Of a stretch of DNA of 64,000 nt, positions 11,724-22,663 are shown piece by piece (within the stretch, counting starts at the first letter, position 1; each line of letters starts with the position of its first letter). Below the pieces are notes generated by a model. The model was not told where the DNA came from. It worked only from the letters and a program-made list of their open reading frames with translations, and searched no databases. Source of the stretch: Basidiobolus meristosporus CBS 931.73 (lineage: Eukaryota > Basidiobolomycota > Basidiobolomycetes > Basidiobolales > Basidiobolaceae); NCBI GenBank assembly GCA_002104905.1, contig MCFE01000096.1, forward strand, positions 62,001 to 126,000, written 5' to 3'. Both the position numbers and the translations under genes were made by a program.

Positions 11724-13175
11724 TCACGGTAGGGGAAACATGTCCTTCCGGGTGACGGCGTTCAATTTCCGGTAGTCGATGCAAAAGCGTCGCTTTCCAT
11801 CTTTCTTCAGGACTATCACTACGGGGGAGGCCCACAGAGACTGGCTCTCTGTAATGATGTTGTCTTTTAACAAAGTTTCAATTGTCTCTTTGATATAGTC
11901 TGTGTCAATTTTCGAATTCCTATAGGCTTTTTGCTTGATGGGGTATTTGTTGGCAAGGTGGATTTGGTGATATACCCCAGGTATATGACCAATTACTTGG
12001 TTCTTAGAGAATACTTGGGCAAGCGGACATATTCCTTCTAGGAACTTGTCTCGTAACGTAGGCAGTAGACCGGGGTCCACATCTAGTTTGGGGAGTTCTT
12101 CTTCTGGTTCCTTGTTTGTAGGTGGTCCTTGGTCATCTCCGTCAACTTCCTCTAAGTTTAACAATGGCACTCCTCTAGGCAATGTCACCGTGTGTCGCCC
12201 GTTGTTAACCACTAAGCATTTCAGGCTTTGCTTTTCAAATTTTGGTGGTATCCATACTTTAGGGATCAAGATTCCTTCCAGTTGCTTGGATGCTTTTGCT
12301 GCGGTTATCATTCTTCTGCTTGTTGAATAAGCTATTGGTGTTTCTAATGAGATCACCGTCTCACTGGCGGGTGGTATTTTTATCACCTTTCGTGTGATGA
12401 TCGGAGACTGCAACGGTTTCACCTCTTTGATTGTCACACTGCTGCTACGTGCCTTGCTCTCATTGGTGATATGAATCAGTGGGATACTCTTGGTATCCCA
12501 CCTGAGCTCAGATGCACTGTAAAGTATATCCATCTTATGTTGGATAAACCAACTCTTGCCAATGAGTAAGTCGTTGGCTGCAACAGGTAGGACCACAACA
12601 TCTTGGCGTATTATCAAGTTGCCTAGCCAAATGGGGCAATTAGGCACCACACCTACCGTTGTATCCAGTTGGTCATTTGCTAGCCGTACTTGAATGGTGT
12701 TGTTGGGGACTATATTTAGTTTTAGACGTTTTGCTAATGACTCTGACATGATCAACGTAGAGGATCCTGTGTCAATAAGGGCAAGAATCTCCTTATTCTC
12801 TATACGTACCTTTACGTATGTACCTTTATTTGGTTTTTGCAGGACCGTCTGGTTGACATGGAGGGTCGTTATCTCCTTCAATCCCTCTATCAGTTCCTTG
12901 ACTAGAGCTGGGGCCAGTCCCAGTAAATTGGTTATTGGGAGGGTTGCCTTGGTTTGCTCTAGTACCTTCATTATGGGGAATAGGCCATGGGAAGACGTGC
13001 TAGTGTTCTTTGTTCGCTTTAACACTTCTTCCTAAGGTTCATTCCGTACTTCTTCACCTAATTCCACGCTCTTTCCTTTTGACAGAACCTCTACTACAGG
13101 TTCCTTTGCCTCCTCTCTAGAAGCATCATGTCAACGCTTCTTCTTCCGCACTTCAATTGTCCTGACCGGAGGGCT
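11724..13175 (-). pseudogene. Gypsy-1 pol, aspartic protease and start of reverse transcriptase
   Basis: Read from about 13175 in the -1 frame relative to gag. TGA at 13131-13133 and TAG at 13032-13034 interrupt the leader; from 13025 the frame is open for 433 codons to TGA 11724-11726. The retropepsin signature ALIDTGSS lies about 80 residues into the open part, followed by a connector and the RT entry motifs [15 protein letters not shown] and FCIDYRKLN. The stop falls directly after FPLP, where related elements continue with a basic residue. Confidence 0.88.
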
Positions 13176-14047
13176 TAGATTGACTGAGTCCCGTTGGCCT
13201 CCTGGCAAGGGACTCTGTCTTTTGACGCCTTCTTCTCTTTTGTGTCCGGTACGGCTTCTCTTCTGTACTGTTTTTCACATTCATGGGCCCAGTGGCCTAC
13301 TTCTCCACACACATAACACGGATACTGTTGTTGCGGTTGTTCCATCTGTTGGGTCAGGACTTGAACCTGGGCATTTAGATCTATGACAGCTTCCCAGAGT
13401 TTATCACCTTCTTTGGGGACTTCTTGGACATTGTTGATCAAGAGTTCTTGGACCTTTTGCCGTAATTCCTCTAACTCACAGTCTTTTGGGGAGGCAATTT
13501 TTCCTTTCTTACGGGGGATCCCTGTCCTTCGATCATCTGTATCACTATAGGGTAGCCCCCATAGCAAGATGACTCCTTGTACTTGTTTGACCAACTCTTG
13601 CAACGTTTTACATCCCTGTTGTTCTTTGGACGCCCTACATCTTATTTTGTCGTCTAAGCCCATGATGTAATACCTCATGAGCTGTTGTTTGGCAATTTTG
13701 TCCTTTGGGAGACATCAAACTCGTCGGAGAAACAGTTCAGAATAGGCTTCATAGCTTTCACTGCTTTTCTTCCGCAAGGACAGTAGAAGGGCTTTGTAGT
13801 GGTATCCTTTGGCATATAGAAAGCGTGTCTTGTAGGCTTCTTCTAGTGCATCCCAGTCGTCTTTGACTGCGTCTTCCAACCCATAATGCCATTGCCATGC
13901 TGACCCTTCCATATGTCTTGCAAACTCTCTTACTTTCTTATTGTTGTCCCATCCTGCATCAACTGTAACTCTCTCAAACTTATCAAACCACTCAAGGGCT
14001 TTCTCTCTCTTTCCCTTGTATGTTTTTAGTTTGATTGTAGTAGTCAT
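13175..14047 (-). pseudogene. Gypsy-1 gag with zinc knuckle
   Basis: It starts MTTTIKLKTYKGKREKALEW at 14047. The capsid-like part carries WFDKFERVT and WQWHYGLEDA, and a CCHC zinc knuckle CYVCGEVGHWAHEC lies near the end, followed by a basic tail. One TGA at 13715-13717 splits it; the codon sits after RRV in a CGA-like context. Total length would be about 290 residues. Gag packages element RNA in virus-like particles. The stop at 13175 overlaps the pol frame, which is offset by -1. Confidence 0.88.
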
Positions 14048-14063
14048 TACCTCACTTGTGCTT

Positions 14064-14088
14064 ATTTCCGCAGAGACAGCACCAAATA
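14064..14088 (-). promoter_or_regulatory. Candidate primer-binding site of Gypsy-1
   Basis: Directly inside the 5' LTR, the minus strand reads TATTTGGTGCTGTCTCTGCG. The TGG a few bases after the LTR fits a tRNA 3' end complement. The tRNA is not identified. Confidence 0.5.
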
Positions 14089-14475
14089 TGTGGGTTATTA
14101 CTGACTGTACTTGGTGAGTGGGAGAGCTTGTAGGTCAAGTCAGTACCACTTGGTTGAGAATAGCTTCCAATAGAAGGTAGCAAGGTAATAAAGACTTCTG
14201 TTTATTTCGTCCAAATCTTGTTGTTCTTCCTGGTTCAATTGGGTAGATATATATATCACTTGGGGGGGCTTAGACAATAGACAATGTGTTATAAAATAGG
14301 GGTGTGAACACCTTCCTGTTATGGTAAGTGTTCTAACTAGATAAGGGCAGGGATAGGAGGGGAGGACGCGTGGGGGAATCATAGGGAGGGTACTGGAGGA
14401 CTTTGGGTAGGACTCTGGAGGGAACTCTTGGGAGAACTCTTGGGCAAAGAGTGGGTACTACATTGAGTACTCACA
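14089..14475 (-). repeat. 5' LTR of Gypsy-1
   Basis: 387 bp, bounded by TG and CA; it lies upstream of gag on minus. Followed on plus by the duplicated target TGCTC and then the interrupted Harbinger transposase. Confidence 0.95.
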
Positions 14476-15227
14476 TGCTCTACCCTCACTCTGAAATGAT
14501 TATATATCTCATTGTAGAGCTTCTGCTTCCTGCTAAGCACACCATTCCTTGGCTTCCTATAAGCTGTGATACATCCTAATCTCTGACAATCCTCTCCTAT
14601 ATAGGCTAAGTCTGCCATACATTTCTCCCCTCTACTGAATTCTGGATGATTCTCTACCCAGAGTGCTTTGTCATGCCTACTTCTAGCAAATGGCCCACTA
14701 AACCAGATGATGTTACCCTCAATGTCAGACAGTGCTTGAAACTTCACAAAGTGAGCCTTGTACTTGCCAGAATAAAAGTGCCTCTGCCCCCTAAAAGGTC
14801 TGTTAATCCTAATCAGGAAGGTATCCAAAATACTCCTTATACTGAACCTGTTGCTGAACACTCTGGGATATGGATGTCTATAGAAGCTTCTAAACCTAGT
14901 ACTCCAAGCTTGCTCTAAGTCATTCATGCCCTCTGCAAGGTGGTTCTCCATTGCTGTCAGCTGAGAATGAAAGCTTCTAGGACTTTTGTTGCCATGGATG
15001 GTGGGATGAGACCTTGTAGGGGAATAGTTCTTGTAATAGCAGAGAAGCTCAACAAGGGATCTCCTTGAGTAGATTGGGGTAGATGGACCACAGTACTTGG
15101 TATAGATCTCCTCCAGTGTGTCAAAAGGAAATCCAGTGGTAGTGATGGGATTGATGAGAAAAGACCATTCAGATGAGTAAGTCATACTAAAATTGGGAGG
15201 ATCAAGCTGAGATAATTTGATTTCAGT

Positions 15228-16341
15228 ATGGCCCAAGTGTCTACAATGAGTGTTCATACAGATATTTGGGCACTACTCATTAATCTAGCAGAACTTGATA
15301 CCTTGGAGAGTTGACAGAGATGGAAGAACCTGAGTAGCAAGCTGTGGCATGAGTTCTACATCAAGATGCCTGCGGATGTATGTAAGAAGATATAACAGCA
15401 CAAGTATTGAAATCAAGAATGAGTTGAGAGTGAGGGGATTTGATGAGGAAGCTGCATGGGAACAAATTTGCGCGCACTTTGCACAGTACGGGCTGGACAC
15501 GTCTGTTTGTGCCTTGACTTTGGGAACCAAAGAGATTTTGAATGAGTATTTGCCTCAAATGACTAATGTATTATGTGATTTATTAGTAAAGCTAAGTGGC
15601 TTCCAAGAGCAATATACACAGGACTCATCCAGGCAACAGTTGCAAAGTATCAGACAGAGGGTAAGTCAATACCTTGAGGAATTAGAAGGTGAGCTTCAAG
15701 AGGAGGAATACAGACCACAAGCAACATTGTCTAGATTGTGCCAGCACACCTTGCTGGATTCCTTACCATCCCTTGCAACTTCAGCACGCTGGCGCATGTC
15801 AGTCCAAACTATGCCAACACCCTTCAAAAGAGTGCCACGCATTGACTCAATGTGTATTGGGTCAACGTGCGTGCTTCAAAGCAAAACCACCAGAACCCGC
15901 CAAACTGCTCAAAGAGACACAAGTCCATTGGAGCAGGCCAAGTTGCGTCAACAAGCAGCATCACATCCAACCCAGCTAAGGGCCATGCCAATGCATCAAG
16001 TTGCATCTGCATGTGGCATTACACCTGACCATCAGCAAGTTTCTTCTGGTGAGCTGACGGATGATGACCTACATGAAGTGCCTCCACCACCAGAGCCTTT
16101 GGCAAGTAAAAGAACACGTCAGCATGTAGCACTGTAGGCCAGCTCAGTTGCATCATCCGGAGCAATTCAGCGCGGCCAAGCTGCAGCATTGCACTCATTA
16201 ACTAGGAGGCAAAATACTGACTACAAATACACAAGTAGCCAAGAGGATAGTCAACAAGAAAGTAGTTTAGGTGTGCAAAGTGAATCACTACCAAATGCTT
16301 CAGTAGTAATTCCTGTGAGAAAAAAGCCTAGGAGAAGATGA
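15228..16341 (+). pseudogene. Harbinger accessory protein (SANT/Myb-like), copy 2
   Basis: Starts at MAQVSTMSVHTDIWALL; the N-terminal region present in copy 1 is missing. A TGA follows DTLES. One base is missing near 15395 after MPADVCKKI, so the part from about 15349 continues in another frame as 262 codons, with a Gln-rich middle (FQEQYTQDSSRQQLQ) and a basic SKRTRQH. TAG at 16135-16137 stands where copy 1 has CAG. Without it the frame runs to TGA at 16339-16341 and ends KKPRRR, a nuclear-localisation-like tail. The SANT/Myb role is inferred from the tryptophan pattern and from its place beside the transposase. Confidence 0.7.
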
Positions 16342-18119
16342 TGCAATTACATTGAATTGCTATTATTGGTAATGATCCAAACAACACATTTTTTTTTGCA
16401 ATCCACATCAAGCCATTGCAATATTGCGCCCAATCATTCTTAGAGACCGTGGATTGTGCCACATGCTCTGGCACAGTACCATGGAAGAAGTATAGTCTAT
16501 ATGCATCTTTTTGCAACTAACCTGGCTTTGAACCTCACTACAGAGGCATCCATATGCTATTTGGCCTTCAGGCCTGACTTGCTTTTTGTAGGCCCCTCCC
16601 CTGATGGTAAATAGACTAGCTTGCATGTTTGATTATTCATGAGTAAATGATCTTACTCATCCTAGTGTGAATTATATTGAGCACAATCTGGACATTTTAA
16701 AGCTGTCTTATTTGTCTATTGCTCATCAAAGCTGGCATCCACTACTTTAGCATTAATCTCAGATCCTCACATACATGAGCCATAATAATCTACTTTTTTG
16801 AATTTTCTTACTGACTGATTGAATTCATGCATTGCCACAATTGCTAAATGGGGATTATGCAGTAGATTAGCTGTGTATTCTTCAATATGTGTTAAAAAAT
16901 TTGTGTTCAAAATGGCACTGGGGTTAAAACAATCTGATCTTTCATTGGATGCTCCATTACTGGCCATGACTACTTTGAAATCAGAAATCTCAGCAGGCCT
17001 TTGTATTATTGCAAGTCAGATTTCCTGCTTCTGCTGTACCAATTTAGCTCAGTCTTCTTTGGATGCACAATTTAGAGCAGTGCAGCCCAATATCCTGAAG
17101 TGCACTATATCTTGCTTTTTTTCTTATATCAGCTTGCAGGTATAAAACTCTATACTGCTGTTTTTACATACTAACCTCTGACATAAACAGGCATCATAAA
17201 TAATTGTAACCAAGTTCTTGGATATGTACACGATTCCTGAGACATGCTTATTGGCATCACTGTCATAGTCCTTTGAGTGTTTGTCATTACCCCACTATGT
17301 TGTAAGCAATATGTTGAACATATTTGCAACACTATACCTGCTTTTATGCAGAAGTAGGAATGCATCTTTGAACAGTGACTGCATTGGTTATAACTTTTGT
17401 GCTAAGTTTTATGAGTATATGTATCCTATATTATTTATACTTGAGCTCTGAAATATGCCCTAAACTTACTATGAGACTTCACAGAGTATCCAAGAGTTAA
17501 TCTTGTTCAGCCACCACTTGCCATGGTAAAATATCACTTTTGTACCTGCATGATTATCTTTATGAGCCTAAATATGTCAGTATATATTCACACGGCACCT
17601 GAGTAGGTTGGGCTTTATCAGCATTTAGACCCTGGGCTATTTCCAGGCACACCAATAAGGTATCTGGTGCCAGTCATAGCATGTACTTCACATAACCTAG
17701 TTTGCCTAATCCAGAATCAAATACTCTCCAAATGAATTCAGCATAGCACCAGTATCTACTGCACCTTCTATGCTTATACCACTCAGAAAACCTTCAGAAT
17801 TGTAACCTCTACAAGGCTATCATTCCATTTTTTAATATTATTGAACTTTATAGACTCACATGGGTCAACAATGTTGATATACTAGTCACCCACTGTAGTG
17901 TCTGAAGCTGAAATAAGTGTTACATCATATTCTTCTTTGACATGTTCTGATCTATCATGTTGATTTCTAAGATGGAGCAGTTCTTGGTCAAGTCATTTGG
18001 TACTTATGTTGTCCCATACTTTCATAAGGAAATCAAGTGAATTATCAATAACTATCTGCATTATGATAGGGTGAACTTACATCCCACAGACAGGTTTATC
18101 CATATAGCTATTATGATTC
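16342..18119. other. No gene recognised
   Basis: AT-rich, CpG-poor, short frames only. No repeat family of this window is recognised in it. Probably decayed transposon sequence. Confidence 0.5.
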
Positions 18120-18863
18120 ACTTGTCCTTATTATATCTTATCAGTACTAACCCATTCTTCTTTTGCCAATATTATTAGTATTTTCCCCATTTGATGTTTA
18201 CCCTGTTTATTTATTAGCATTAGTTATCCCATGTGTTATTCAGCTCTGCAATCTGTATATGTATCTACATTAGGCAGGTACCTGTGTCAGTAGCTGTGAT
18301 ACATGACCTAATTCTGTGTTACAATCTCTACCATTTCAATAACAGGTATGGCATCTCTATGCTACACAGGTTTCAGATTACTAATCCCAGATTGGTTGGA
18401 TATGCTGTGCCTTTTAGAACCTTCCAGGACCTTTTTGGAGTATTTTCAGCTCATAGTGATGTCTTCAAGAATTACATTGATGCATGGAATCTTCCAGAAC
18501 CTTGTCACTAGTAGCCACTTGGCAATCTGGAGAAGTATTTAAGGGAAGTCGATCCCTCATCAATAAATCATCCCTTCTATTGTAACACATCTCTCTTCTT
18601 GATTAGCAGTTGATCACTGCACCTGCCTTCAGCAGCTACACCTCAGACCTGCCATTAAGAAGCTTTCCAGGGTAGTGCACAAGTCACACAAAGGCCTTTG
18701 GAGACACTTGGAGCACCAACAAAGCTAGAGAAACAGGAGCTTTTACCATAGTAATATATTGACAAAGATACCAGCAGTTTAGACCCAGAGGCTATTGCAC
18801 CCATCAGACACCTCACACACCTTGAGTTATGTGGCTTCTTAGGAGTACCTCTACACCACCACA
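18120..18863 (+). repeat. Old LTR of the Gypsy-2 family (relic)
   Basis: Aligns with the second half of the Gypsy-2 5' LTR at 32278-33343: GATTGGTTGGATATGCTGTG, a TATTTAAGGGA promoter-like segment where Gypsy-2 has TATATAAGGGAGG, CATCAATAAATCATCCC, and the end CTACACCACCACA. Many substitutions mark it as old. No internal region follows. Confidence 0.65.
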
Positions 18864-19009
18864 GTGAGAGGAGGTGCAACTGGACAGCACCTGATTAGTC
18901 AAATGGTGTATAAGGGCTTGGAGGAATTTTGTTCAAATCAGTTCACATTATATTATATATATGGTACCCAATGCTTGCCGTCAGATCTTTGTTACCTTTA
19001 TGCATTGCA
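18864..19009. other. Short unassigned spacer
   Basis: Sequence between the LTR relic and the MITE relic. Nothing recognised. Confidence 0.4.
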
Positions 19010-19195
19010 CCCAATGTTAGCTTCAACTAAGGTCAAAAGCAGGTTTCACTCAGTAAATGTGGAGAAGCAGTGGGGTTAATTGTATAAAGCTGCAGAGCTA
19101 TGTTTCACAGTTTGTGGGCAAATACTGTTCTGCTGTGCTTCTGAAGTGCATTACTGGAGTACTAACACTTATGGCTCAATATGGCGCTACACAAA
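19010..19195. repeat. MITE fragment (right arm relic)
   Basis: Resembles the right arm of the 7061-7793 hairpin: TGCAGAGCTATGTTTCACA followed by ATGGCTCAATATGGCGCTA. Strongly diverged. Confidence 0.45.
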
Positions 19196-19534
19196 ATTAT
19201 AAGTTAACTTTCACTTGCCTATTTGGCTTGGAGCCTGAGAAGACTGCATTGTACCCTTCAGTGGCCATACTGTTGATATGGTTTTTTACATGTAATCATG
19301 ATAATTGTACCAGCTGCTAATGCATGCATTTGCTCAAGCCTTCTTCAGTTGCTGCCTGGAGTGGGGTTAAGTAACAAGCAAGACATGTGTCAAGCTACAG
19401 CTTCAGACTTAATGCTGACTATTATGGGTAACCATCTGGTTGTACACAAATGTAGACATCACTTGCCAAGTACAAGAGTCTCCTATGTCCAATAGACAGT
19501 TGAAAAGTCAGTGCTGTAATCATGCCATATTGCT

Positions 19535-19620
19535 GGATGTGGGGCTGTTTGCCCAACGGACAAGACTATTCTGGTTAAAGGTTCTAAGAGAGGAAAAGAT
19601 TTACCACATGGTTTTTTTAT
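19535..19620 (+). repeat. CACTA transposase 5' fragment
   Basis: GCTGTTTGCCCAACGGACAA and the following AAGAGAGGAAAAG and ACCACATGG match the start region of the Tnp2 genes near 38010 and 52365. It is too short and decayed to be a gene. The flanks 19196-19534 and 19621-20609 hold nothing recognised. Confidence 0.4.
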
Positions 19621-20609
19621 GATGCACTTCCACCCTTTAGCATATAGACTTACTAAGTACAAAAAAGACCATGGTGGGTGTTTTCCACAATAGTCATATT
19701 TTAACATTAATGATTTGCTACAGCACTTAGAATATCCTGCCACCAGCCTCATACTTCTGGTCCAGTATTAAGTTACACTTGTCACCTTATCAAAGCTGAG
19801 CTAGATGAGTCTGTAGTGCCTTTTGGCCTGCTTCTGACAATCAATTATGGCCTGTACATTGATGGTGCTACAGAGTGATCACTGATGGATCTGAATCTGC
19901 CTACACTCAAAATAATACTCAGCATGGTACCAGTACAATACAATAGAGTGACAAGATAGAGCTGAGAAAATATGCAGGTATATATTTGGTGACATGATAG
20001 AATCAACAAGAAATGGTGACAAAGCTGGACCTATGTCCTTGTTAAAGATCCTCAGTATCACACCTTTGCTTATGTGGTATAGCTGCTATACCACAACAGG
20101 GGAGATTCATATTGTCCAAATGCATACCATCACAGCTTCAGAGTGAATACACAATGCACTATCAATGATTTTATTTAGTCTTGACAATGGTGCAAAACTT
20201 GTAAGATCTTAGCACTGAAGGGAGTGACAAGGTCAAGACTGCAAGTGAGTCCTAAAGGGGTTATAGTTAGTCAAGAGTTGTTAAGCAGATTTTAGCTGCT
20301 GTTGCCGTGTTGTCTCCTTGGTTGCTTTACAAGAAGTCATATACTCTGCTTTATTTGCAGAAGTTATTAGAGCAAGTTGTTTCTTATAGGTTTAAGTCAT
20401 AACTGCACCAGTATTCAGAGTACATATCTAATAGTGGAATATTGGCCAAATTGATCTCTTCCCCATTTAGTAGCATCATTGCCATCAAGCTTAACATGTT
20501 GATGGCTCTAGCATATTTTAAAACATTATTAGTAGCACCTTGCATGGATCTGAAGTTTAATCTATGATTATTGTACCAACAGTGAACCCAGAAAATTACA
20601 TGTCTTCAG

Positions 20610-20950
20610 CTGTCTTGAAAATGTGGTGTTGTATCTCAAGAAATGTCTAGATAAGGAGCTTATCAAGAAGTAGTGATAAAGATCTAACTGTAGTTCATTC
20701 ATAAGGGAGCTCAGCATTTGTACCTTTGTAGAAATAAGACAAATGTAGAATTAACTTTTTAGCTTCTTAATACTCAGGAGCATGCTGCTACAGTCTCAGA
20801 GTAGATTATTGTTGCTCAGTAAAGGTGATAGTGTCTTGATGACTATCCAGGAACTATCTCTGATTCATAGGAGTAATGAAAGTGGCAAAGCAAGGGCTGT
20901 AATTAAGTCTCACAGCAGCTATGGCCATGATAGAGTTGTTGAGCATCTTT
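20610..20950 (-). repeat. Copia-2-family LTR relic, minus orientation
   Basis: Reverse complement resembles 26522-26890: the block CTTATCAAGAAGTAGTGATA, the ATTCATAAGGGAGCTCAG block and AGTGGCAAAG occur in the matching reversed order. A weaker second match lies near 20210-20290. No flanking coding region remains. Confidence 0.5.
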
Positions 20951-20954
20951 TAAG

Positions 20955-21051
20955 TAGCAGGAACTTCAATAAAAGCAGCTCAGGTCTCAATGAATGCAAT
21001 GCTAACTAAATTTCTTATTCTTCAACAACCTCAATATCAAGACTTGTAACA
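20955..21051 (+). repeat. LTR-b 3' fragment
   Basis: Resembles the last 100 bp of LTR-b at 22300-22663, ending CAAGACTTGTAACA. Confidence 0.45.
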
Positions 21052-22299
21052 TCTACAATCCAATGGCCTCCTAGGTTGCTTAATAAGCTGCCAAATATGC
21101 ACTTCAGCCACAGAGTTGCTGCAGACTTGCAATTTCCTTTATTGAGGTGTCCCTGAATGTCTTTGCTTTTTTAAGATCAATTTAGCATTGATGTTTGCAT
21201 GGATGAATAAGCTTTGAGCTCAATAGAAAGAATTCAGCTCAATATTGTAACTTCCCTACACTCATGCTTGCTACAGAGATCTGCTTTTGGTTGTTTAAAA
21301 GCCTCCTGTTCACTAGTAATCAGGATTAAGCTGTACATATGGAGAACCTATAACCATCATTCCCTTTTAGGCTGTTTTTATATTTTCCTTGACCCATCAG
21401 GCTGCAAATGAGCCTTATCTCTTCTAGATATGACTTGATCATGTAATTTCATGCCCTAGATGCCTGCTGAGGCCCAAGCAATAATCTTCTGAGTTTGGAC
21501 ACCTTGTCAAGTTTTGGCTTCTTTGGGCATGGAATAAGCTTCTAGTTACTCTCTAGATATGATTTGAGGCTGATTTGTATTATAGAACATTACCCTTGAG
21601 TTTGTATGTTGTAGATCTGACCATTGTGCAGCAATTCGGAGCTGAGCTGTCCTAAAGCAGCCAATGCTACCTACCAAAGCCAATCTTTCCTTGAGGTACT
21701 TTGCATACTCTTTATAACAGTGTTCCCATCCATTGTCATTTCAAAATGCTTTCAATATGGAGCCAGCTTATGCCCCTGAGATTTTCTTGTTGTGCCTATA
21801 CATTTGCTTAGCCTCATTCATGTTTTTGGAAGTAATATACAAGCCTAAGTTATTTTAACATCAATTGATGTCATTCAATACATATATCTTAGCTCCTAAG
21901 TATAGTAATCTTATGAACCCACCTGTGTCTCAGTGTGCTCCAGTCACTACTTTGGAGGTGTCAATATCTCCAAAGCTCTGGAAAGCTGTCAAGCTTAGTT
22001 TCTATATAATCATCTTGTGAAGTCATTTGGTTGCACTGGAACTGGGTAATAGTGGCCTAGCATAAGCTAATTTTTCATTCATTTGGTCATTCTGTTTTCC
22101 TTTGTGTGTTCCATTGCCATAGGTGAATCTCTCCGTTTCAACAGTGCTTACATACTCAGGTACTCTTATCTGGTATGTAGACTTGCATATATTGTGATCC
22201 CTGACTTCCAAAGCTACATTTTGACTATTTTGGCTCATATTTGGGCTGCTGGGTAGTTGCTTAACTAGCTGAGAGTTGGTTCTTACCTATTCCAGAGGC
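21052..22299. other. No gene recognised
   Basis: AT-rich with short frames only; no domain or known repeat seen. Confidence 0.5.
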
Positions 22300-22663
22300 T
22301 GTGATATATTACTTCAGTGCTTAAATAGGATTTGTTTTAGTAAAGTCAGATAGCTTAGTGTCTAGCCTATCAGTATATCAGGCTTAGCTATCAAATCAGC
22401 AGTATTTGTCAGCAGGTGTATCATCAAATCCTTCTTAGTCAGAAGTAGAAGTATTTAGTTGGATCTAATTGGGTGATGATGATGCAGTTAACCAAGTCAT
22501 GAGCCACAACCTACATTAGGCAATATAACTAGCTGTCACTTTATCAGTCAAGTGCACTTGAGTAGCTGGTGGAACCTCCATAAAAATCAGTTCAAATTTC
22601 AGTGAATTCAATACTGGCCAAACTACATGTTGCTCTACATCTCTTATTTCAAGACTTGTAACA
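22300..22663 (+). repeat. LTR-b copy, plus orientation
   Basis: About 364 bp from TGTGATATAT to CTTGTAACA. It shares TTGGGTGATGATGATGCAGT and other blocks with the copy at 2986-3354. Probably a solo LTR. Confidence 0.55.

Larger units (their letters stand above)
8759..14475 (-). mobile_element. Gypsy-1: full-length Ty3/gypsy LTR retrotransposon
   Basis: Length 5717 bp, with 387-bp LTRs at both ends (TGTGGG...CTCACA on plus) and a perfect 5-bp target duplication TGCTC (8754-8758 and 14476-14480). On minus the order is gag, protease, reverse transcriptase, RNase H, integrase, the Ty3/gypsy order. The LTRs differ at only 7 of 387 positions, so the insertion is recent. Pol lies in the -1 frame relative to gag. 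I see no indel in gag or pol; the reading frames are broken only by nonsense codons and one integrase active-site change. Confidence 0.95.
8579..15257 (-). pseudogene. Harbinger transposase copy 2, interrupted by an LTR retrotransposon
   Basis: The N-terminal and central parts lie at 14481-15257 and the last 60 codons at 8579-8758, both on minus. The break falls in the VRVEH segment that carries the third acidic catalytic residue; the 5-bp sequence TGCTC is duplicated on both sides of the inserted element. Without the insertion the frame appears open, with ILDTF, HDKALW and MADLAYIGED preserved. The native start region is replaced by sequence from the accessory gene because of the spacer deletion. 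It is thus killed twice, by insertion and by promoter loss. Confidence 0.85.
8421..16341 (-). mobile_element. PIF/Harbinger copy 2, split by Gypsy-1
   Basis: The left tip AGACTTGTTCC lies at 8421 with subterminal ATAGTGCC motifs. The transposase on minus (stop at 8579-8581, N-terminus near 15200) is interrupted at 8759-14475 by Gypsy-1. The accessory gene lies on plus (15228-16341). Compared with copy 1, about 460 bp of spacer containing both 5' ends is missing, so the two genes abut head to head near 15210-15230. No right tip is recognisable after 16341. Confidence 0.82.
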
